In this document: piece after piece, positions 38,501-64,000 of the stretch
Layout of the letters: every line of letters begins with the position of its first letter
Position numbering within the stretch: the first letter of the stretch is position 1
Notes under the pieces: generated by a model
The model's input: the letters and a program-made list of their open reading frames with translations, nothing else
Told to the model about the DNA's origin: nothing
Databases searched by the model: none
Program-made: the position numbers and the translations under genes
Assembly: GCF_901933205.1 (NCBI RefSeq)
Contig: NC_044576.1
Coordinates: 9,023,024 to 9,087,023, forward strand
From: Camarhynchus parvulus
Taxonomy: Eukaryota; Chordata; Aves; Passeriformes; Thraupidae
Direction: 5' to 3'
Length of the DNA: 64,000 nucleotides

Positions 38501-38714
38501 TCATGACCCAGACAGGGTCCTCAACCCTGCCTTGCTTCTTGTCCCACACCTGGTGGGAAAGGGGTAGCTATTGCAATGATGCTACAGTTACCTTTGTTTT
38601 TTCTCTCTTTTAAAAGCACTTGATGAAGTCTACAAAGTTGCTGAAACTGGTGAAAAAGCTGTAAAAAATGTAGCAAACCAAGCAACTTCATGGGGCAAAA
38701 GCTTTGGACAATAA
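35523..38714 (+). CDS. FAM25A: FAM25A-like small helical protein, complete, three exons
   Basis: Exons are 35523-35592, 38407-38469 and 38617-38714 (TAA 38712-38714). Both introns are GT/AG and phase 1, splitting codons after a first G; intron 2 is only 147 bp. The product is 76 residues, starts MFGIGKKLAEEAVQQAES and ends SWGKSFGQ. The start resembles human FAM25 (MLGGLGKLAAEGL), and the gene sits immediately before GLUD1 as FAM25A does in human. Human FAM25 is longer (89 residues), so the orthology is likely but not certain. The body reads as 11-residue units at 28-38, 39-49, 50-60 and 61-71, rich in Ala, Gln, Lys and Glu, predicting amphipathic helix, with no signal peptide or Cys. It is also clearly related to its neighbour ADIRF: same length, same 63-nt middle exon and about 9 of 22 identical residues across that exon, ending in QKA. 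Function is unknown. Confidence 0.85.
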
Positions 38715-38774
38715 AGATCAAAATGTAAAACCACTGAAATTTTTGTAAACAAGTTTCTACTACATGTACTCTTA

Positions 38775-38780
38775 AATAAA
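38775..38780 (+). promoter_or_regulatory. FAM25A: Poly(A) signal of the FAM25A-like gene
   Basis: AATAAA lies 61 bp after the stop codon, giving a very short 3' UTR of about 80-90 nt. A second AATAAA at 38710-38715 contains the TAA stop itself. Use of that one would leave almost no 3' UTR, so the downstream hexamer is the likelier signal. Confidence 0.75.
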
Positions 38781-38799
38781 GACAATACTTACACTCTGC

Positions 38800-41700
38800 C
38801 TGGCTTGCATGAATTCCTTTGGTTACACATATAAAATTACATTTACAGTCACTGGTCTAGAAAGACTGGGTCTCTGATCTAGAGCAGGCAGCTAGAGCTG
38901 TGCCAAGCTGATAACGCCAAGATGGTTTTCGGTTTGTTGGGTTTTTTGGGTCTTGTTGTGGGGTAAGGTCTGGCTTAAAGTGGGCAAGATTGTAAAGTCA
39001 AGCACTTGCGAGCTGGTCTCCCATTTGTCAGGGAGCCTAAGTCCTGATTGTGTGTGGGTACAAGTCTCACAAGGGCTCCAACAGCCCTCTCCAGACAAGG
39101 CAAGAACTGCTGCGCCTCTCTGACTGTGTTTGTTCTGCCCTCATTGGTAAAATCACAGTTGGCTCCTGTGCTGAGGAAGGCTCAAGTGTGTTTGAGGTGT
39201 GTGTGACCCCTGCACAGCAGCACTGTGATGCTCAGAGCCAGTGCCAGCAGCAGGAGGTTGCCCTGCTGCCAGCAGAGCCCTTGGCTGCAGCACCTGCTTA
39301 GCGCTGGGCTGGGTCACTGGGGCCACTCCTGCAGCTCTGCACAGTGCAGTGGGCAAGGCTGTGCCACAGAGGAGGCACTGACCACATCTGCAGGGCTCCT
39401 CTTAAACCCACACAGCGACAGCAGCTGAAAGAATCAACCAGGTAATTCTGAGTAATGCATCAACCAAAAAAAATCCTCAAAAGCCAGGAACAGTCTGTTG
39501 TGCATGTGATCTTAGAAAGAGGTCTTAGAATCTGATACTACAGACTTCTCAATTAGTAACAGAATTTTGAGGTTACTTACCCAGCATCTTGAAATCACAG
39601 TGTGAATTTATATTGCTTTGACACTTCCTGACGGTGACAGTTGACACCAATCAAAAAGAGGTGAGTTCTTTGCTGGGATAAAAAAATTATTGTTCTGCTT
39701 GCTCTTCTGCATAAGAGAAACATTTTGCATTTAGTAGTTTGCAGATGGCATGTCACCCTGAACACTGTGGTTGTCATCCTCATGGGATTCACCTGCAGCT
39801 TTAGAGTACTTGCTGAGCTGCTGCTCAACACAAACGATATACCCAAGCAGTGTTAAGTGCTGAATGGGAGCTTACAAACACCCAGTAAGGATGTGCTTTG
39901 CTCTGGGTAGTAGGTGTGGTCCAGAGCAGTTACAAATCTGTGTTCTGATCTAACTTCAGGTCCTGACTGGCTCCCTGCCAAACAGTACAGCAAGTTTCTT
40001 AGTAAATGTCTAGTGGCATGTAAGTGAATACAAATAGTGATAAGGTTATTAGCTGACAGATAAGACTTGTGTGTGTGTGTACGTTATATGTAAGGAGGTT
40101 CCAACAATTAACTGAAGTTACAGTTTTAGTAAAAAAACCCCAGTATTTATAACATGCATCCCAGAGAGTGATGGCTTTCTTCAGCTGTCGCTTGGGCTGG
40201 GAAAAGGCTAGAGCTGCTTTGTACTCAAACCTCTGAAATCACATTAACTCATAGAAACTGTACAAAATGTTGCTGCTTTCTTCTCTCTGTTGTTGTTGCT
40301 GGGAGTTGAGAGGTATGTGCACAAAACGTGATAAGGAATATGAGACTCTATTTTTTTTTCCTTAACTGTCTGATCACATTAGGAGTGAGGCCAATAATGC
40401 TCAGAACTGGTGTGAGATTATTTCAGAGCAGGCTATCACAAGAAATCTGGGGTCACTGATTAGGATTTGGTTCTTGTGTTTAGTTACAGAGGGTAAATCA
40501 GCTGACATGCTCTCAAGTTAGCCTCCAAGAATTTGTCTCCTCAAGAATCTCAACTCATTGACTGAAAGTACCTTAAGCTGTTGTAACACTGGCCCTTGGA
40601 CAGGCTTGGATTCATGTCTCCAACACTGACTCTGTTTAACAAGAGGTCAGTAACTGCTGCAGTCAAGCTGCTGAGTAGAGATCCAATGAACTTTAAGGAC
40701 TCATCTCTGCATTTAGTAAAATCATGCCAGGTGTTAGGTCTGCTTTTTTTTCCTCAAGATACCCACAGAAAAGAAGTGGTAAAACACAAGAATAGAGGAT
40801 GCTAATGTACCAGGGAATACAGGCATGGTGCAGGCTTTTGGCTTTTTTCCCTTCCAAGTTGGTAGGAGGTAGTAGATATCCCAGCTAACTATCTATGCCA
40901 GCTTTCTGTATGCTCCAACAATGAAAGGTTCTCATTTTTCAAGGTTGCCTAGCCAAACTAGGGCTGCTTTACTAGCTATAGAGGAAATTAAGCAGGGGAG
41001 GGAGAACAACAGTAAGAATTTTGCTTTAAATGAATTTGCTGCCAGATAATGCAACACTACTTTTAAGATTAATTCTGTTTTTTGTAATACGACTGTTTAT
41101 TTGTGAGCTTTTAGCCTCCAAGTTTTAGTTACAATTTGTCAGAGCTGAACTGTTAAAATCATAATTTTGTTTTCCTTTATAATGGTTTATATAAAAATGG
41201 CACTGAAGAATATGATCCAGGATACAGATCTTGTGTTTAGAGATCCATACCTTGAGCACAATAATTCTCAAGCTCTAAGGGTTCCTGTTTTTTTTAAATA
41301 GTATCAGTGCGTATATAGATATGCTGCACTTATTTTACCTGTAGTACTTTTATAACCCTAGATGCCAGCATACATAACTGAGTAAGCCACCAATTAAATG
41401 CCTCACACAGGTTCATTGCTCCATGCTAACTACTAAATAGTTCTTCACACAAATTTTAGAGGATAAGCTAAAAAGACCTGAAATGATTTACTAAATATAT
41501 GCAACTTCAAAATCTTGCTGACAGGCAAGTTCAAGAGACAAAGATCTGTATTAGTGAGCCCCTTAAGATAATTCAGGGACAGTATCTCAGTAGTGGTCAG
41601 GTAATGAACTGACATGTGTGCTGTGAAGAGATGCAGACTGTAGCTACAGCAAGCTATTGCATGAAATAGAAAACAGTAATACACCAGCATACCAGGTTTG

Positions 41701-42926
41701 GAAAGGTCAACTTTTTTAATAACTGCTCTCTCTCCAGGTTGTGTCATGCAGTTACAAAGTAGTTAGGAAAAAAGCATGAGTTTCTGGGAGGGACTAATTG
41801 TCTTTTAAAAAAAACATTCATATTCATTACATAAATAACATCTGGCACTTCAAGGGGACTCCAAGGGACAAAAGCCTTAAACTTCAAAAACTGTGCTTGA
41901 TCCAATATTTTGTTGAGGTCAATTTTGCTGTACTTTATGTTCAAAACTTTCAAGACCTCCTGATAACAAAAAAAAAAAAAAAGGCTGTGTGTGTTAAGAC
42001 AGTGAATTAAATTTATAGCAGCATTCTACCTCCTCTGTGGTTTGGCCAATGATTTCTGGGTTCAGTTTCACTCTAGTTGTTCACTGAGGCAGTATCTACT
42101 TTTCAGAAAGCCTCTGAAAGGAAAAGACTGAAAAAGAATTCCAAAAACCTAAGTATGATTGCTTACCAAATTCAGAATATCCCTTTCTTAAAAAAAAGGA
42201 AACAACCTATAGTCAGAGTAGTTATGAAGATACTTGATTAAAAACATAGAGTCGCTCAATAGTTTCAGCTTATAAAAATATTAGTCTGTCAGCGCTACAA
42301 ATGTCATGATGACAGTCAAAGTAGCTTGAACAAGCAAGGAAAGGCAGTCCTGTAACAGTAGCACAGTTAAAGAAAAAATATTGCCTTAAGAGAATCAGGC
42401 CTGAAGCTTTACTACAAATAAAAACTAGACTCCTATCAGAGTTAATCCCTGCTGGAGGCCCATTCTTCCTCTGACAATGCCACAGCATTGATCATACAAG
42501 GCCTTACTGAAAGTGCTGAAGCCAAAATTATGTCATTAAACAAAAGTGCATGAAGTAATAATGAGCTAAGTGCTCATATAGTACAGTATCTGATCTGAAG
42601 TCTGAGAAGTGGCTCAGGTGGCAAGACCACTCTTCCATACATAAAATGTACCATTTTGTTTTGTAGGTGAAACACCCAGAATGGCCCCCACAAGTGCAGA
42701 TTAACTGTTATCTTCAGATACATACTTGTATACAATTTCCTAATCCATGGATTTTTATTGTAAAAAAGACTAGTTTGGAACTGAAACTAATTGAGAATAG
42801 AATCCACTATAATGTCAGAAGAAAAGAAAATTTTGTGGTTACATGTAAACTTGTGATAAGCTTTCTCAAGAAGAGGGTACATTAACAGCGAGGGGTGGGA
42901 TACAACAAGGAGCGGTCATGGCCTGT
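38800..42926. other. Convergent intergenic region and GLUD1 3' UTR
   Basis: The FAM25A-like gene (+) and GLUD1 (-) converge here. No coding exon is seen. The right part must be GLUD1 3' UTR. Minus-strand AATAAA candidates are at 42754-42759 (UTR of about 170 nt) and 41096-41101 (about 1.8 kb), and I cannot decide between them. A run of 16 or more A at about 41969-41984 would be a poly(U) tract in the longer UTR. The interval 38820-41000 holds nothing I can name. Confidence 0.55.
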
Positions 42927-58525
<15,599 letters not shown>

Positions 58526-61500
58526 TCACTAAACATCTTCATAAGTGTTTATAAATTGGGAAGGGCTAATCCACACCAACAATCTTTAGCATGCAAGTAG
58601 GTTGTTTATCAACTTATTTACTCTAAGAGATAAAGAACAAGATCCTGTTCGCCTATTTAAATGTTTATCTTTTATGTAGCAGAAATTCACTACTTCAGTA
58701 ATTTTCTGTGAAGTAGCTTAATGGCAGCACTCAGCCTTAGGGAAAAAAAGTGAATATTGTTTGTGATGAAGATGAATCAAGCTGACAGGTAGCTAAGAGC
58801 AGAGTTTTCGAGAGGCTGATAAAGCTCTTCAGCATTCCCAAGATCTTTAGCTTTGGACTTCATTCATTGTATATACAAGATTAACTTTGTTCCTGAACAT
58901 AACTTATCAGTACAGGTTATAATCAAGAACTGATTTTTGATGGAGTAATATAAGCTCCTGTTAAGTTCTAAGCCTTGGCTTCAAGGCCCTGGCTGCTAGG
59001 CACAGCCACAAAACAAAAAACAACAAACCACTCTGCTAGTTTGAATTTTTTCAAAACATTTTGAGGGAATAGTCCTACACCAGCAAGCTTGTGAGACAAG
59101 GCCACCCATCCCACACCCACACACCCACATGGAAGCCAGCCCACACCTGCATTCCCTGCTCCAAGTCACTCAGCAGGGCTGCAAGTGTGTGCTGACACAT
59201 GGTACAAATGCAAATTCAATTTGTTGTGTGCTGGCAGCAGCTCAGATGCACAATGAGTGAGCTCAGCATTCAAGGCAGCTCAAAGCTGAGTAAAAAAATG
59301 GTTACACAAAGGTAAGGAGATCTTTCACCTGCCTGACTCTTTCCAGTCTTCTGAAAAATGGAAAAATCCAATAAATTTATTGAACTCAAAGTTAAGATTC
59401 ATGTATCTGAAGGTAGCTACAGAGTAGGAAATATTTAACCAAACTGACAGAGCAGATGCAGAGAACTAGAGAAGCTTAAATATGATGTTTAAGATCAACA
59501 TGTGCCCAAAGTCATGTGGCCACAACCAAAAGGGTCCTACAGCTGTATGTTTGTTTCTATCCAAACTTCTCCTATTTAACCAAGTATACAACAGAGCCAT
59601 GAATAATTTATTATTCCCATCTTTACTCCCCAAATCTTTGGCTGTAGGTTCTGCCAAATTGCACGGTGGTTTGTAGCAGGCACAGAGTGTCCTTTAGATG
59701 CCAGAACATGGCACCACAAATTTCCTATTATGTAAAGAGAAGACCATATTCAGGTTCTCAGGAGTGAAAAAAGGCCAGCATACATTATCCAAACTAAAGC
59801 ACTGTGCTGCTATGAAAGCCATTCCTGAATGCTCTGGAAACAATCCCAGTTTCAAAGGAACTAAGGGTCGCTCAAATAAAGCTGAGGGCCAAGTGCTGCT
59901 TTCTTATACGAGTTCAATGAGTAAAAGAAAGTACCATGTCTCTGCAGAACAGAATTTAAACTTATTGTGTATATGGGGGAAGGGTGGTCTCCAAAAGCAA
60001 ACTAAGTAGTTTCTAACTTAAATAGCTGCAAGGAGTTGATGTCTGAGCTTTCAATAACCTTCTCATGGGAAGTAATATTCAAAATTTAAGTAGAACCTAC
60101 CAGAGCCCCAAAGACCAGTCAATGTGTTGGGGTTTTTTTTAATCTATCTTACTCTGATCCTTCAGAGGAGCAGTTGTCCTTCTGTCAAGCTCTGAGCAAG
60201 AAAAAGCACTATCTATGGGCACTGACTGTCCTGCCTGGGGAAACCATTCCCTCTTGCTTGAGCAGGTACTCTGGGGACAGGTCTCATCTGAGTATTGCTC
60301 AAGCCAGCCAAGTTTAGAGTCACAGCCTATGCTGACCAAAAGTGAACTCTGCCCCTCCACCCCCCAGGTGAACTAGATTGCTGTGTATTTATTCAACCCA
60401 TTTACCTATTGAAACTTCCAAGCTGTGTATACAAAGCAGTTTTGCTATAAATGTACTCCTGCAGGCACACAAAATGTTGTTTATTGATATATGAAAATCA
60501 GCAAGGAAACGAAATACTTTGGGATAGTTATCTTGAACAGTTTAAAAAGAGAAGCAAAATACAAAAAGGGAGGGAAGCTTCTTCTGCAAATCATACAGAA
60601 GATAAGACCTGAAGAGGTAAACAAGCAGCACTTTATCTGGAAATGCTGGTGCACATATTTACTCCAGTGCATGTAGAACAGTTAGATCTCCGGTTCCTTG
60701 TATTACCACAAACTTTGACGTAATAAATGTTAAGTCTTCGTATGAAGGTAAATAGGGAAAAAGCCCCAAAACTAACAAAGTACTGACAGGCTTTCAATTG
60801 AGCTGCCTGTCAGCCATGTACACATACCAGAACACAGGAAACTTTTGGACTTGAGGCCAAAACTGTTCTTTTCTGGAAAACTTTGTACTTCAGAATAAGG
60901 TTTAACTCATTTTCCAGGCTTTTAAACAGTTGTAATTAAAATGGCTTGACTGCTGGCTTTATCTTTGTAAGTGGAAGACTAGTCAGTTCTGAGAGTTTGC
61001 TGACTTTACTGGTCACTCTTCTCTAGTTCATGTGGTAAAATCTTTCATTAGGTGAAGTTCAGGATGTGAACCCAAGCTCTCTGACAGGTGTGATGAATTT
61101 TCCCTTCCCGGGCAGGAGCACACAACATTTAAGATGTGCTAACACTTAATTCCTTTTCACAATTCAGCCAGTTACTGTTTTCCAGGAATTGTAATTACTC
61201 TACAGGAGGGCCACCTCTTGACAGGGAAGTTATTTGTGCTAAGTTGTTAAGACTGATGAGAAGCAGGCATCTGAGAATGCTGTACATTCCATCTGCAAGC
61301 AGATGCACAAAGATAAAAGACTTACTTGATTTCTATTCTATTTGGACATCATTGAAATTTAGTTTGACAGCTTCCTAATTTGGCAGGAGTATTGCCACGC
61401 ATTTGTGTGGCATCTTTTGGCAGTGTTACTAGGCATTCAATAGCCTAAGTCTAAAAATGGACCATGTGCACAGATAAAATATTGGGTTTGGTTTTTTGGG

Positions 61501-62192
61501 TTGTTTTAAAGGTTCTCACCACATAAAAGCAAACAAAGTCACTGTTAGGTAGCAAGATTACAATTTTTTTAAACTCTGGCAAGTCCACTCAGTAAGTCTC
61601 TGGAAACTTGTGACTTTTACAGCCAACTGCAAAAAAATAGTTTGAAGAAAGCCTCAAGTTACAGTATGACTCACGACCATGGAAAATACTTTTCATTGGA
61701 AAACATATGAATTCTTGTTCCAGTTGAGAATTCTCTTTCCTTACCACGCCCCAAGAAGTTAAACAGTATGCTAAGAGTAACTTTGTTTTTCTATGCATAA
61801 AGGCTTCTAAATGAGGAAATAAGTTTTCATTTAATTTTTTAGTATTGGTCAGTATGAAGAGAAGGCTTTATCACTACATGGCAGTGTCTATGCTTTTAAG
61901 ACTTCTTTTTTATGATCTGTATTATGGAGATATTATACTTCACTCAGGTACTTCTGCACATCAAAGCAGCCTTTATCAGCAAGGCTACTTGGATTCTATA
62001 GTAACAGCAGTTAGTTATAATTTTAATCATTTTATCATTTTGTAGCAAGAGGTGTACTAATATACACATAACAAGGACCTTGATTTCCAAGAAAATTGCT
62101 TATACATCCTACTAGATTTTACATTGTACAGACTTCAGTATGTTCTGTGATGTTAAGCATGTTTATTATGCTTCCCGAGAAAATGTGATGTA

Positions 62193-62236
62193 CAGTAGTC
62201 ATCCTTTTCAAGGATCCTTTTCAAGGATGACTACTG
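62193..62236. repeat. Perfect inverted repeat (14-bp arms, 16-nt centre)
   Basis: The left arm CAGTAGTCATCCTT (62193-62206) is the exact reverse complement of the right arm AAGGATGACTACTG (62223-62236). The centre holds the palindrome AAGGATCCTT. The same stretch can be read as two direct copies of ATCCTTTTCAAGG, which suggests how it arose. Confidence 0.95.
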
Positions 62237-62641
62237 CCCTTCTAGTACGCCTGCAAATCTATTTAGGGAAGTTCGTGTCACTATTTTCTGAGCTTCTTCT
62301 GCAGTGATCCTAAATGGTAGTACCTACATGTGCCCTTGCTACTAACGAGCACGAGGTATTCAAAGTCTCAAAAAAACCCTCAACAGTTGCCATAGCAACA
62401 GTTCAAAGCAAAACACTTGGTAAACTACTCCTTCTGTTCTAAGTATTTTGTAAATCTTAGTAAGTCTCTCGAGTTCCCCAGAACCTGGAACACATTTGCA
62501 TCTCAGCCTAAATTATTAATATCTAACCAAGGGTTTTGTCCTGCTTTGACTTCAGTGTTTTCTTCTGGTTGTCATGTTCTTGTGAACTTTGGAAGTAATT
62601 TGGGTCCTTTACAGATGGCAATTTCTGTTAATATTGCGCAT

Positions 62642-62705
62642 TTGTTCTGCTCACCTCTATTTGCAAAGTGCTTTTGTTCTGCTCACCTCTATTTGCAAAG
62701 TGCTT
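62642..62705. repeat. Perfect 32-bp tandem duplication
   Basis: The 32-bp block 62642-62673 is repeated without a mismatch at 62674-62705. It begins TTGTTCTGCTCACC and ends GCAAAGTGCTT. With no divergence between copies, it is either a recent duplication or an assembly artefact. Confidence 0.97.
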
Positions 62706-64000
62706 GTTCATCAAAAGAAACGTTCCAGAGCAGCAGCTATCCTACACTAGCCATACACAGTCAGCAACACAGATGTCATCATCTCCTCTGGAAGTTCCTA
62801 GGACTGACTACAGGCATGTTAATCTCCCAGTTAGCAGCACTGGATTCTGCAGCAGCTCTGTGGGTCAGCAGCTTGCCTGACCCAGTCCACAGGCTGAAGG
62901 AGCTTCAGTATAGATGTTCACCTATGGATTCTGCAAAATCCATAAATCAGCCCCAGCACTTACTGCAGTGCCTTAGTTCCTTAATGTTTTAACTCTGGAT
63001 TATGTATATTTTCATGTTTGGTTAGTTAAACAAGTGCAATTGTGACTGTACTACCATCAAACTCAGTATTCACTGACACTTGACTCAGTAGGGACATATC
63101 ATCTAAGCAATTCTTAAACTCTTTCAGAACACACACATTTTTCTAGACTCAGAAAAACAATCCAACCTTCCCAAGAAGGAAACTGCTGAGCCTTATTTAA
63201 CCATTTGAAAAGTGTGGTAAACAGCTCAGTGACCAATTTGTAATTATTGAAGACAAAGAAATTCCAGATAAACCTAACAAAGCAAGATGAGTAATTCAGT
63301 ACTGGAAAACAAGAACACTGTACACCAATCAGCAACAAGAACCACTAATTCCTAAATTCAATTCACTAACTGCCAAGAGGGGAGATAAAAATATTTATCT
63401 CTTCCTACACAGCAGTAGCCAGCTACAAAGCTGGGGCAGGACAGACATTCCCCTATAGAGACACCCCCCCATTCTGCTTTAAGCACTAGTATGTATAAAA
63501 TGACTGTAAAGTATTCAGCCAGCCAGAATACTTCAGTATACCACTTATTGTATGTTTTTAAGAAGCTGCACTTGAAATATGCTTGAACATATACATTTAT
63601 TTCAGTCCATATTGAGAAAAGCCAAGAATTTTCTCTATTCAAGAACTACCTCTGGTGCACTGATAAGACTTGGTGTATTAAATGTGAATATGGCAAATCT
63701 AGTGCACCACCAGGCAAGGAAATAGGACATGAATTTATGCACTTGGAATCTGGCTGTGAAGTAAAGTCTCTCACCTACAGAACTACCTCAGCCCCACCTA
63801 AAGGATTAGATCACTCATTAAAGTGCACTCAACAGGGTAGTAAGAAGGACAGAAACAGGGAGATACAGTAAACTGCTTCCACATAGATATTATTATTACC
63901 ATGTGCAGGGGGGTGTGTGCAGAGGAGGAAATAACACACAAGTTGGCCCTGGCTGGTCCAAATGCCATAGGAGCCACAAAACAAGAAGGCACCACAGTGC

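Noticed and set aside
62417..62992. 191-codon plus-strand frame in GLUD1 intron 1
   Set aside because: It has no domain and includes the 32-bp duplication, which would shift any real frame. It is most likely open by chance.

Overview
This is a window of vertebrate nuclear DNA, most likely from a bird. It contains intron-split genes with GT/AG splice sites, AATAAA poly(A) signals and TATA boxes. An old CR1-type LINE fragment of the kind common in birds and other reptiles sits in one intron, and the proteins read like avian orthologues. I cannot name the species. Reading exons by eye gives four protein genes in the order SNCG (+), ADIRF (+), FAM25A-like (+), GLUD1 (-). This is the same order and orientation as I remember from human chromosome 10q23 (SNCG-ADIRF-FAM25A-GLUD1), which independently supports the calls.

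Layout. 1-3.1 kb: upstream flank of SNCG, no gene seen. 3.17-19.1 kb: complete gamma-synuclein gene, five coding exons, 129 residues, with a CR1 fragment and an AAT/ATC microsatellite in intron 3. 19.1-26.1 kb: intergenic. 26.1-29.3 kb: complete ADIRF, three exons, 76 residues, with TATA box and poly(A) signal. 29.3-35.4 kb: intergenic, with a GT-rich minisatellite (29.77-30.06 kb), a 12-bp repeat with telomere-like CCCTAAC cores (32.17-32.23 kb) and an orphan GC/CpG-rich island (32.7-33.25 kb). 35.4-38.8 kb: complete FAM25A-like gene, three exons, 76 residues, again with TATA box and poly(A) signal. 38.8-42.9 kb: 3' side of GLUD1. 42.9-58.5 kb: twelve coding exons of GLUD1 on the minus strand, covering residues 149-558 by human numbering; exon 1 lies beyond the right edge. 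58.5-64 kb: part of GLUD1 intron 1, holding a perfect hairpin and a perfect 32-bp tandem duplication.

The most interesting feature is that three neighbouring same-strand genes (SNCG, ADIRF, FAM25A-like) all encode small Ala/Lys/Glu/Gln-rich proteins with 11-residue amphipathic periodicity, and their first two introns are all phase 1, splitting a codon after its first G. ADIRF and the FAM25A-like gene also share total length (76 residues), a 63-nt middle exon and a TATA box about 100 bp before the ATG, so they look like tandem duplicates. A deeper link to synuclein is an inference worth testing. GLUD1, a mitochondrial glutamate dehydrogenase, is functionally unrelated and is simply the conserved neighbour.
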